Of a stretch of DNA of 64,000 nucleotides, positions 16,929 to 24,844 are shown piece by piece. The stretch is taken from NCBI GenBank assembly GCA_022826805.1, contig JAJDUH010000065.1:20286-84285 (forward strand), in the 5' to 3' direction. The notes beneath the pieces were generated by a model. It was not told the DNA's origin. It did not search any database and saw only the letters and a program-made list of their open reading frames with translations. Source of the stretch: Candidatus Poribacteria bacterium (GTDB lineage: Bacteria; Poribacteria; WGA-4E; WGA-3G). The position numbers and the translations under genes are program-made. Positions within the stretch are counted from its first letter, which is position 1. Every line of letters begins with the position of its first letter.

Positions 16929-18878
16929 TTAAGGGCGAAAAATTACCAAAGTTTCATCATTTGTGTTCGCATTCTGATCTGTTGTTATGTCAGTAAAGTC
17001 GCGAGAAGCCCATCCAATAATGTAGGGTCGCTGGTTCAAACAGGTCTCATTGGTCAGATATTGTAAGACACCCTCTTGCTGTAGGATTCGTGCAAATGCC
17101 TTTCGTATGCCGCTCAGTTCTTTATCAGGTGGTATTTTTAAGGGGCGTCGGTTAGTTGTCATCCCGTTTTCTGTCAGAAACGGCTCTTGTCCTTTTAGAC
17201 GGATATTTCCTAAGTAAGTTATCTCTTTTTTTGTGACGCTCCACGCGTTTTCAAGTTTAACGGGTAATTGTTGCGTAAATGCCTCTTGCACATAAGTCGT
17301 AGGATGCCAAGGTTCTACAGAGATATCTTGCAGTTGAACATGTGAACCTTGAATTAACGTCCCAAGCTTTTGAAACAGTTCAGTTTCCTGATGGCGGATA
17401 AAAGTGCCTTCTGGAAACGCAATGGACGTTTTTGTGCGCGACGTAGTTCTGATAGAAACAAAACTTTGTAGATGTCCACGTTGACGCTCTGCGTAAATTG
17501 ATAAAATCGATAGTCGATCTGCTGCTATGCTGTCAGGCAAAATATTTCTCGCTAATGCAATTGCGCTCACCGACAGGAAAACAAAGAGGCAGCTTCCGAC
17601 CCAATAGACGGACGACTTTTGTTTAGATTTCCGAAAATAAAGCAGAAAGCCACCAAAAGCGAGAAGGTATGCTGGTAAGATTACGACTAACAGCTTAACA
17701 AGCGGCACCTGAGTAGGCATTTTTGAGAGAAACTGTTTATGAATTTTTTCTTCATGTTGACGAGCGGGCGCGTAGCGGTCTGCAAGATGCCGCGGCGATT
17801 TCCCGGACTCACTCAGTAAACGGTACCAAAACGCTTCACCTACTTCTCGCTCCGAGAATGGTGGCGCATTGTAATCAAATGCGAGACAGAGTATCTGACC
17901 GTTTCCAAAATTTCGCTTTGCGACGTAAATATGTTTCTCCGTTCCGATTAGCGTCTCACATCCTGTTTTGGGTACGAACTCAATATATTCAAATAAGGTT
18001 GGATTGTTATTGAAGGTTTGTTGGGTTTCACCACCTTCAACCCAACCTACCATGTCATGAGCGGGTGTCCGGAGCGTATCTGTCTTCTTTAGACCTTTCA
18101 ATTCAACTGGAAGGAACGGTTCCAGAAAACTGCCTCGCAGGGTGTCAAAGCTGCTGCCTCCGGACGTAATAAGTGTGCCGCCACGCTGCACCCAATCGAG
18201 TAGTGCTGCCTGTTGGGCTTTAGAGACATGCCTCTCCGTCAGAAAGGTTCCACGGATAACGAGAACATCAACGGCATTATAACCGATCCAGTTGCTTAGC
18301 AGTGACGTTGGGTTAGGGAGGTACTTAACATGTACTTCGGCACCATCGGAAACTTTTAGCGATTTTTTGTCAATAAATCGTTTCAACCTGTCCCCGCTCG
18401 GTGCTAATACTAACACGAAATAGTCTTTGCGTGCAATAGGTATCGGTAGTGACATCTCCTGTATCATAGGCGACATAGCATTGAGCAACGTTCTCCCCCC
18501 CCTATCCTCCCCTATCAAGGAGGAATTCCGAAGGTTGCTCTCTACGGACCCTGCAGGGACAAGTTGGACAATAAGCCGGGTTGCATTTTTCGAGCAGTAA
18601 ACATAGAACTGTTTCTGTTGTCGTCCGGTTGGACTGAGCCGCAGTGGGGTGGCGTACCGCTCAAGCGGCGTATCTGAAGTAAAGTTTTGGACTTCCACTG
18701 TCAGTTCGCCGGCAAATACGCCGGGTTCATCTTGACTCCGGACAGTAATAGTCAAAGGTGCCCACGTCCCGATTTTGTAACCGTCGTTGAACCCGAAAGT
18801 CACATTCTCAATTTCTACCGCACCGAAGGCAATAGAGACTGAAAAAAGAATCAGGATCACCAGAATTAAAGAATTCAC
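16929..18878 (-). CDS. Large membrane protein with amidotransferase-like domain
   Basis: A 649-residue protein. Residues 1-20 form a signal peptide, a beta-rich extracytoplasmic domain follows, and around residues 185-320 there is a class I glutamine amidotransferase-like fold (DVLVIRGTFLTERHVSKAQ, LLDWVQRGGTLITSGG) without an obvious catalytic cysteine. Two membrane helices lie near residues 395-415 and 425-445. Proteins of this type accompany VWA/MoxR systems in many bacteria; here the VWA gene is 13 kb away. The start is GTG 18878. A C-rich repeat at about 18490-18529 lies inside the reading frame and encodes SSLIGEDRGGRT. Confidence 0.6.
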   Translation of the reverse strand: MNSLILVILILFSVSIAFGAVEIENVTFGFNDGYKIGTWAPLTITVRSQDEPGVFAGELTVEVQNFTSDTPLERYATPLRLSPTGRQQKQFYVYCSKNATRLIVQLVPAGSVESNLRNSSLIGEDRGGRTLLNAMSPMIQEMSLPIPIARKDYFVLVLAPSGDRLKRFIDKKSLKVSDGAEVHVKYLPNPTSLLSNWIGYNAVDVLVIRGTFLTERHVSKAQQAALLDWVQRGGTLITSGGSSFDTLRGSFLEPFLPVELKGLKKTDTLRTPAHDMVGWVEGGETQQTFNNNPTLFEYIEFVPKTGCETLIGTEKHIYVAKRNFGNGQILCLAFDYNAPPFSEREVGEAFWYRLLSESGKSPRHLADRYAPARQHEEKIHKQFLSKMPTQVPLVKLLVVILPAYLLAFGGFLLYFRKSKQKSSVYWVGSCLFVFLSVSAIALARNILPDSIAADRLSILSIYAERQRGHLQSFVSIRTTSRTKTSIAFPEGTFIRHQETELFQKLGTLIQGSHVQLQDISVEPWHPTTYVQEAFTQQLPVKLENAWSVTKKEITYLGNIRLKGQEPFLTENGMTTNRRPLKIPPDKELSGIRKAFARILQQEGVLQYLTNETCLNQRPYIIGWASRDFTDITTDQNANTNDETLVIFRP

Positions 18879-18897
18879 AGGATTACCCCACCGCTAC

Positions 18898-18920
18898 GGC
18901 ACACAGAGTGTGCCTGCTAC
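18898..18920 (-). repeat. GTAG-headed palindrome (GGCACAC type)
   Basis: GGCACAC AGA GTGTGCC followed after two bases by CTAC. Near-identical copies lie at about 32.0 kb and 58.8 kb. This copy sits in the short gap between the GHMP kinase and the membrane protein gene and touches the kinase stop codon. Confidence 0.75.
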
Positions 18921-19765
18921 TTTGTAAGACGCGCTGGATTGTAAATAAGTCTTGTTTCCTCGGCACCTGCAAAAGGGTGTGTGCTAAAAACGCCGTTTCC
19001 TAACATGATCATCGATGCGACGCCGCCTTCTGCCTCAATCTGCGCAATCGTGTCGATAACCCTTTCATCGCTGAGCAAACCGCTTTCTACTGAAAACTGC
19101 TTCGAGACAGCAAAGCAGGCGTTAAAGAGTCCGACATCCGGTTCAGTGTGTGTAAGCGTTCGCAAAGTGTCCAATGCCACATCTGCGGCACGATTGATAC
19201 GAAGGGTCTGCTTTCTGTCCCCGAGTACTTCGCTTGTCTGAATAGGTCCGAAGTATCGGTAATAGATAGGCTGTTCGGCAATCGGTAGTCTATCGGCAAC
19301 TAAAGGAGCACCTTCTTTTAATTTGACGAGGCATCCGCCGTGATATTGCGAGCATACATCTCCGAGTCCGGTGCGATTTTCAACTTCTGCAACATGTGCT
19401 ATCATCGCGAGCGATTCCGTATCTTTGCGGAGATGTAAGTACTCGTTGAGGGCATAGGTTGTTGCGAGCGCAGCAGCACCGCTAAGTCCGAAGCCGCAGC
19501 CGAGAGGTAAGGGAGAAGTAAGGTTCACCTTTATGCCTGCAACCTCTGTGTTCTGAATCAATCGATCGACAACAGCATACACCGTGGGAAAGTTGATGTC
19601 TTTTCCGTTAAATCGCACCGCTGTCTCATGATAATCAGAGACGATAACTTCCACACCCTCTGTAACAGTGAACCCCATGCCGAGTGAGTGCATACGGGTA
19701 GCATCGGGGTGCGGAATAACTTTGAAAACACAAGAGATGTTGCCTGGGGCAAATGCTCTCGCCAT
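18917..19765 (-). CDS. GHMP kinase resembling archaeal pantoate kinase
   Basis: A 282-residue small-molecule kinase. The N-terminus RAFAPGNISCVFKVIPHPDA and the shift straight to SLGMGFTVTEGVEV match the layout of archaeal pantoate kinase (PoK) more than mevalonate or homoserine kinases. The ATP-binding GHMP motif is PLPLGCGFGLSGAAALATT. A late GNGVFSTH stretch fits the C-terminal glycine-rich motif. If correct, it phosphorylates pantoate in coenzyme A synthesis, a step bacteria normally skip. I chose ATG 19765; an in-frame TTG at 19819 would add 18 residues. It may instead act on another hydroxy acid or sugar. Confidence 0.65.
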   Translation of the reverse strand: MARAFAPGNISCVFKVIPHPDATRMHSLGMGFTVTEGVEVIVSDYHETAVRFNGKDINFPTVYAVVDRLIQNTEVAGIKVNLTSPLPLGCGFGLSGAAALATTYALNEYLHLRKDTESLAMIAHVAEVENRTGLGDVCSQYHGGCLVKLKEGAPLVADRLPIAEQPIYYRYFGPIQTSEVLGDRKQTLRINRAADVALDTLRTLTHTEPDVGLFNACFAVSKQFSVESGLLSDERVIDTIAQIEAEGGVASMIMLGNGVFSTHPFAGAEETRLIYNPARLTK

Positions 19766-19885
19766 CTTTTTAACGATTGAATCTGAACTGCTGCGTCCGT
19801 TGTCCTTGCAGATGTCCAATTGTTAATAACCCTTTCATAACCCAGAACCGGTTGAAATTAACCAAAAACCACCGTGAAGCAGATC

Positions 19886-19990
19886 GCTTGAATCAACACG
19901 GAATGCACGTGTAGCATTCCAAACCAATGCCAAGTGCGCGTGTGGCACTTGTCGGGGGCTTTACGCCGCAAAACGTAGTGGAACGGGAGA
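19886..19990 (+). repeat. Modular hairpin copy near the sulfatase 3' end
   Basis: Two short hairpins in a row (GGAATGC/GCATTCC with loop, then AAGTGC/GCACTT) preceded by GAATCAACAC, as in the array at 1.2-1.5 kb. It lies downstream of the sulfatase, in a 194-base gap. Confidence 0.6.
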
Positions 19991-20013
19991 CCAGATTTAA
20001 TAGTTTAAAAATT

Positions 20014-21417
20014 CTACACATTACGTTGAGGTGGCGCGTATCTGGGATGAAATGCTCCCTCACCACATTGCCCCTCCTCTATCTTCGCGGCTTGTCCACC
20101 ACCCGTAACGGAGCATCTTGCACCATCTAATTCTGGTAGGACGTATCGTTGGAACCATGCCCCCATTTGTTGCTTCATGTCAGCAATACGTGCACCCTGA
20201 GATTTTTCATCTATCAGATTTTTGCGTTCATCTGGATCGTTCACTAAGTCATAGAGTTCATGCGGTCCATACGGATATCGATGGACATATTTCCACTCTT
20301 GCGTCCGAATCATACGGACGGGACCGTATTCATCGTAGATGACGATTTCGTCTTTCGCGTCGTTCGTCTCTCCAGAGAGGGCAGGGACAAAACTTCTGCC
20401 TGGAGACATATCGTCATTCGGATCAGGTAAACCGAGGTAATCAAGTAGTGTCGGCATGAAATCGTATTGGCTGACCATCGCTTCACTGACCCGCCCCTCT
20501 GGAATCCTACCGGGCTGACTCATAATGAAGGGGACTTTGACAGAGTTTTCATACATATTCAGCGGAAAGGTGCCGTTTCCTTTATGCCAAAACCCGTGAT
20601 GTCCACATGAGTAGCCGTTATCACTACTGAAGACAACAAGCGTATTTTCACGGATGCCGAGCTTCGCGAGTCTATCAAGAATTCGTCCGACATTTAAATC
20701 GAGTGCGGTGATCGCTGCGAAATAGCCTTTTAACGATTCACGGTTACCCATGTGAACAGCGGCTCCCTGCACCGCCCACGGGTGGAGTGCCTCTTGCGGA
20801 CACGTTTTGAAGGGGCAATCGTCGTAGGAGTCAACGATGTCTTGCGGGTGCCCATCGAAAGGGGTATGCGGTGCGTTGTAGTTGACGCTGAGATAGAAGG
20901 GTCGGTCTTTGTTCGCTGAGATAAAGTTCAGGGCATCATCAGTGATCACATCGGTAAGGTAGCCGGGTTGCATTTCAACCTGTCCATCTCGAATCATATC
21001 TGCATCGTTATACTTGCTTCCACCAGTGAGCAAAGCGAACCAGTGACTGAAGCCGTGTTGCGGCGTTAAACTGTCTCCGAGGTGCCATTTGCCGCTAAGC
21101 CCGACTGTATAATCATTGTCGGCTAAGACATCGGTATAACAGGTTAATCCATCAAGGTATTGGGCGGGATCAGGTGGCATGTTCCCGTCGCGGATCCAGT
21201 CGTGTACACCGTGTGCTGAGGGGATGCGACCGGTCATGAGGCTGGCGCGTGCGGGTGAACAGACGGGGCTTGTGCAGAAAAAATTTGGAAAGCGAGTGCC
21301 TTCTGAAGCCAATTGGTCGAGATAGGGTGTGCGGACCTCATCGTTGCCACAGCATCCGGCTGCCCAGGGGCCCTGATCGTCGGTTAGAACAAAAATGACA
21401 TTTGGTCTGTTTTCCAT
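20014..21417 (-). CDS. Sulfatase (formylglycine type, cysteine class)
   Basis: A 467-residue type I sulfatase. The activation motif CSPARASLMTGR has the C-x-P-x-R core in which cysteine is oxidised to formylglycine by a separate enzyme. VLTDDQGPWAAGCCGN provides the metal-binding aspartates, GKWHLGD the lysine/histidine pair and VFSSDNGYSCGHHGFW the second metal site. It would remove sulfate from a sugar or small organic ester. No signal peptide precedes the catalytic domain, so it looks cytoplasmic, suggesting a substrate that is imported first. GGAGA lies seven bases before ATG 21417. The start and leader are duplicated 1.4 kb upstream (see findings). Confidence 0.92.
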   Translation of the reverse strand: MENRPNVIFVLTDDQGPWAAGCCGNDEVRTPYLDQLASEGTRFPNFFCTSPVCSPARASLMTGRIPSAHGVHDWIRDGNMPPDPAQYLDGLTCYTDVLADNDYTVGLSGKWHLGDSLTPQHGFSHWFALLTGGSKYNDADMIRDGQVEMQPGYLTDVITDDALNFISANKDRPFYLSVNYNAPHTPFDGHPQDIVDSYDDCPFKTCPQEALHPWAVQGAAVHMGNRESLKGYFAAITALDLNVGRILDRLAKLGIRENTLVVFSSDNGYSCGHHGFWHKGNGTFPLNMYENSVKVPFIMSQPGRIPEGRVSEAMVSQYDFMPTLLDYLGLPDPNDDMSPGRSFVPALSGETNDAKDEIVIYDEYGPVRMIRTQEWKYVHRYPYGPHELYDLVNDPDERKNLIDEKSQGARIADMKQQMGAWFQRYVLPELDGARCSVTGGGQAAKIEEGQCGEGAFHPRYAPPQRNV

Positions 21418-21554
21418 ATTGAATTCTCCATCTCATAGGTAAAGCAGGCGTGATAGGTCACATATTTCTTGCTGGTTGCCTGGTTTATTCGCCGACGCCT
21501 TACTTTTCATTTATGGTGAAACTGACAATTAAATAGACATTATAGCACAGACAC

Positions 21555-21590
21555 TAACCCCCCTAACCCCCCTTATCAGGGGGGAATAGT
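21555..21590. repeat. C-rich/G-rich inverted repeat
   Basis: Runs of C (CTAACCCCCCTAACCCCCC) followed by TTATCAGGGGGG form a hairpin seven bases from the end of the ATPase gene. Related copies occur inside the gene at 18.5 kb and inside the small element at 42.3 kb. Confidence 0.6.
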
Positions 21591-21596
21591 ATCTGT

Positions 21597-22838
21597 TTAT
21601 TTATCTGGTTTACCATAGTCAGAATCCGTTTTCTCAGAACCGAACAACTGGAGTTGTGGCGTATCTGCAGTAGAAACAGTAGGTACTGCATCGGGTCTCA
21701 ATTGATTACGGCGTAGAAGTTCCCCTGTTGTAGATAATCGATCTCTCAAAACAGACTTCCCTGTTTTGTCAACTTGGGCGATTGCTGTATTTCCGTCCCG
21801 CGCTTCAACTGCGAGAATTGACTCTGCCTCCAAATCCTTGTTATCAAGTAGGTTTGGACTGTGACTCGTGAGAATAATTTGTGTTTTTCCAGCAGCGTCC
21901 CGAAGAGCGTCTAGCAATACACCTAAGGCTGCGGGATGAAAGGCAATCTCTGGTTTTTCAACTCCCACAAGCATTATGCGGTGCTGTGCCTCGTAATTTC
22001 CTTGAAACAGTGCTACCAGAATTCCCAAGGCACGCAGGGTGCCATCAGACATATTGTTTGCCAAAAACCGCCAAGGATATTTTGCCCCCGCCATATGCTG
22101 TCTGAACTCCAGCGTCTCTCTGTGTCCAAGTTCTTTAACCCGGACACCATGTATACCGGGGACAATTTTCGCCAGATATTCCTCAACGTGTTGCTTAGTA
22201 GTGCGTGAAAATCGGGCAAGTACACTGGTCAGGTTGCTCCCATCCGGCATCAGCATGTCGCCAGTCTCGGGTATTTGGAGATCCCGAATCTTATCAAGGT
22301 TGAAATTATAAAATCCCATCCGAGAAAATGCTTCATAAACAGGCCGAAACTCGGGCAGTCCGGATGCGCTTACCAAGTAGAGCCGATTGCAGTCAGCAAC
22401 GGGTGCCACGTCTACACTTGCACTGGTTACCTTGCCATTAACAACACGGAAGTATTTCTGCGGTGCGAAAAGCTGCGCGTCCTGGATCACACATTCTTCG
22501 CTCTGTACCTCATATCCCCCACGTTCACGAGCAATAATACGAAAGGCATAGTGTCCTATAGCCCCTTTAGGTAAAGAGAAACCAAGACGGATACCGAAAT
22601 GATTTGGATGCCCGCCGGAGCGGCGTCGGACATCATTGATACCGCCACGATCGCGTAAGGCGTGGTCGAGTGATGAACGCAACGCATCGGCAACGAACCG
22701 CAGTGCGTCCAGAAAATTGCTCTTTCCTGCGCCGTTGGGACCTACAAGAAAGGTTAAAGGCTGGAGCTGTACATCACACACAGGGATACTCTTATAGTTT
22801 CTGAGAACAACTCTTGTAACAAACGTTGAATCTTTCAT
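21597..22838 (-). CDS. ABC/AAA-type ATPase, paralogue with altered Walker B
   Basis: A 413-residue ATPase of the AAA_21/RecF-like ABC class found in OLD, PARIS and related defence systems. Walker A is GPNGAGKS (33-40), the ABC-like signature region is NNMSDGTLRALG (261-272), and a late LTSHSPNLLD supplies the switch histidine. Walker B reads VGVEKPEIAFHP: the second acidic residue, expected to be the catalytic glutamate, is lysine 295 (codon AAA, 21956-21954). It is closely similar along its length to the gene at 23543-24781, which keeps IEEPE. Likely a catalytically weakened copy arising by tandem duplication, perhaps structural. Confidence 0.8.
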   Translation of the reverse strand: MKDSTFVTRVVLRNYKSIPVCDVQLQPLTFLVGPNGAGKSNFLDALRFVADALRSSLDHALRDRGGINDVRRRSGGHPNHFGIRLGFSLPKGAIGHYAFRIIARERGGYEVQSEECVIQDAQLFAPQKYFRVVNGKVTSASVDVAPVADCNRLYLVSASGLPEFRPVYEAFSRMGFYNFNLDKIRDLQIPETGDMLMPDGSNLTSVLARFSRTTKQHVEEYLAKIVPGIHGVRVKELGHRETLEFRQHMAGAKYPWRFLANNMSDGTLRALGILVALFQGNYEAQHRIMLVGVEKPEIAFHPAALGVLLDALRDAAGKTQIILTSHSPNLLDNKDLEAESILAVEARDGNTAIAQVDKTGKSVLRDRLSTTGELLRRNQLRPDAVPTVSTADTPQLQLFGSEKTDSDYGKPDK

Positions 22839-22861
22839 GTCATTACCCTAATCTTTGCTGG

Positions 22862-22925
22862 AGTTTGGTTTGTTTTCCATATTGAATCCTCCATCCCAGG
22901 GGTAAAGCAGGTGTAATAAATGATA
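22862..22925 (-). repeat. Duplicated copy of the sulfatase leader and first codons
   Basis: About 60 bases here match the region just upstream of the sulfatase plus its first six codons. Both share CCTGCTTTACC, GATGGAG and TTCAATATGGAAAACA in the same order. It leaves a ten-codon frame (MENKPNSSKD) that stops nine bases before the ATG of the downstream ATPase. Confidence 0.8.
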
Positions 22926-22934
22926 TTCTTTTTC

Positions 22935-23558
22935 CTATACTTGTTCAATGGTTGAATTGCTTGCTTCTCGTAATTCGTCAAAGAGGCGCACGATATCGCG
23001 ATAACATTTGTCGAACGAAGGTGCTTGACGCGCCTGTTCTATATCAAAAAGTGCTGCAAATGCGGGTTGGTCGTGTGTCTCACTATATGTTTTGCTGTCC
23101 TCCATTCGATGGCTTAACCACTCCTTTGCGCCGCGGATCGCCTCTGGATTGTCTGGGGAATTAAGATCGTTTCTTAACCCTCTTCGCCCACGAAGCGACT
23201 CGGCTGCTGCAAGAAACCACGCCTCAAATTCATATTTCGCCAACACAACAGCAACGGGTAAACCCGTCTGAACTCGTGATGCTCGATGAAGTAACTTAGG
23301 TCCCAATTCTGCTGGACAGTCATCGTCACTATCCAAGATAACGAATATAGCACCTTGTGCCCCAACTCTCACAGATACTACCTCAACCCATTTTTCAAGT
23401 CCACCTGTCTGAAGCAACTTATTTCTTGAAATGCGAATGGGGCGAGGAACAATAACGGCCAATTCTGGATAGAGGGTCGCTGCAACATGGCGAATCAGAA
23501 CTGGAACCGCTTCCACCTCGCCATGCCCTTCAACAATGCAACCTATTTGGATTGCCAT
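22935..23558 (-). CDS. DUF4276-like TOPRIM-type nuclease subunit
   Basis: A 207-residue protein with the TOPRIM fold signature of DUF4276-type proteins. The first acidic motif is GCIVEGHGEVEAVPV (E10, E14) and the second is IFVILDSDDDCP (D76, D78), the pattern that binds divalent metal in topoisomerase-primase and OLD nucleases. AKYEFEAWFLAA is a typical mid-family helix. Such proteins pair with ABC-type ATPases in phage defence, where the ATPase senses infection and the TOPRIM subunit cuts nucleic acid. Its ATG lies inside the last codons of the upstream ATPase gene (16-base overlap), so the two are made together. Confidence 0.75.
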   Translation of the reverse strand: MAIQIGCIVEGHGEVEAVPVLIRHVAATLYPELAVIVPRPIRISRNKLLQTGGLEKWVEVVSVRVGAQGAIFVILDSDDDCPAELGPKLLHRASRVQTGLPVAVVLAKYEFEAWFLAAAESLRGRRGLRNDLNSPDNPEAIRGAKEWLSHRMEDSKTYSETHDQPAFAALFDIEQARQAPSFDKCYRDIVRLFDELREASNSTIEQV

Positions 23559-24781
23559 CTATTCCCAGCCTTATTTTTCGTTTCTTTAGAATTTTTATCT
23601 TTGAAATCGAACGGAGGGAGTTCCCCAGCTTTTGCCGCAGCAACGGACATTAGATCAGGTTGCAATTGATCATTGCGCAGGAGATCCCCTGTTGTGCAAA
23701 GTCGTTTTCCTAACAGAGATCTACCGACCTCATCCACACCGGCGATCGCTGTTGTTCCATTTTGTGCTTCGACTGCAAGAATTGAATCCACATTCAAGTC
23801 TTTATTATCAAGCAAGTCTGGACTGTGGCTGGTAACGATAACCTGTGTTTTGTGAGCGGCATCTCGAAGTCCATCCAACAATACCCCGGCTGCTGCGGGA
23901 TGAAGGGCAATCTCTGGCTCCTCAATTCCGACGAGCGGCACGCGCTTTCGTACATCGTGTCCTCCCTGAAATAGTGCTATCAGAATCCCCAATACGCGGA
24001 GTGTGCCATCAGACATATTATTCGCGAGAAATCGCCAAGGATATTTGTCCCCTGCAACATCCTGCCTGAATTCTAACGTCTCCTTGGGTCCAAACCCCTT
24101 GACACCTACTGCATGAACGCCAGGGACAACCGCAGCCAGATACTCCTCAACATGTCCTTTTACAGAAGGTGAAAGTTGTGAGAGTACACTCGTAAGGTTA
24201 CTCCCGTCCCGAAGAAGTACGTCCCCAGGATCGGAGTCTTGAAGATCACGGATTCTATCGGGATTAAGACTGTAAAACCCCATACGAGAAAATGCTTCGT
24301 AAACAGGGCGAAATTCGGGCAGTCCAGATGCATTTACCAAGTAGAGTCGATCGGTTGCAGCAGCCGGCACTACCCTTACACTACTCGTAGTCACACTCCC
24401 ACTATTAACGCGGAAGTATTCCCCCTGGAATATGCACTCTTCAGTCTGCACTTCGTACCTCCCACGTGGACGAGAGCCAATGCGAAAAGTGTAGTGTCCT
24501 GTAGTCCCTTCGGTCAAAGTAAATACAAATCCAACACTAAAATGATTTGGATGCCCACGAGAGCGACGGCGGACATCGTTAATACCGCCCCGATCGCGTA
24601 TCGCGTGGTCGAGTGAGTAATTCAATGCATCCGCAACGAATCGCAAGGCATCAAGAAAATTGCTTTTGCCTGAACCATTACGCCCGACAAGAAACGTCAA
24701 CGGTCCCAGCTGCACGTCACATGCGGCGATACTCTTATAGTTTTTTAGAAAAACCCTTGTGATAAACCTTGAATCTTTCAT
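23543..24781 (-). CDS. ABC/AAA-type ATPase of an OLD/PARIS-like defence module
   Basis: A 412-residue ATPase, the intact member of the pair. Walker A is GRNGSGKS, the signature region NNMSDGTLRVLG, Walker B IEEPEIALHP with the catalytic glutamate present, and VTSHSPDLLD the switch motif. The TOPRIM gene begins within its end. ATG 24781 starts MKDSRF, the same as the paralogue; AAGGATAACGAG lies upstream. The role is inferred from the family: an ATP-driven sensor or clamp controlling a nuclease in anti-phage defence. It is unlike housekeeping RecF or SMC proteins in length and lacks a coiled coil. Confidence 0.82.
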   Translation of the reverse strand: MKDSRFITRVFLKNYKSIAACDVQLGPLTFLVGRNGSGKSNFLDALRFVADALNYSLDHAIRDRGGINDVRRRSRGHPNHFSVGFVFTLTEGTTGHYTFRIGSRPRGRYEVQTEECIFQGEYFRVNSGSVTTSSVRVVPAAATDRLYLVNASGLPEFRPVYEAFSRMGFYSLNPDRIRDLQDSDPGDVLLRDGSNLTSVLSQLSPSVKGHVEEYLAAVVPGVHAVGVKGFGPKETLEFRQDVAGDKYPWRFLANNMSDGTLRVLGILIALFQGGHDVRKRVPLVGIEEPEIALHPAAAGVLLDGLRDAAHKTQVIVTSHSPDLLDNKDLNVDSILAVEAQNGTTAIAGVDEVGRSLLGKRLCTTGDLLRNDQLQPDLMSVAAAKAGELPPFDFKDKNSKETKNKAGNRWQSK

Positions 24782-24810
24782 CTCGTTATCCTTATATCGG
24801 TGCCTCTGCT

Positions 24811-24833
24811 GCAGGAGGGTTTGTAACCCCGAT
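24811..24833 (+). repeat. Palindrome GGGTTTGTAACCC, GCAG-headed variant
   Basis: GCAGGAGGGTTTGTAACCCC matches the elements at 51.27 and 51.32 kb on the opposite strand, with the GTAG head changed to GCAG. It lies in the leader of the defence ATPase gene. Confidence 0.65.
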
Positions 24834-24844
24834 GCCATACAGCG

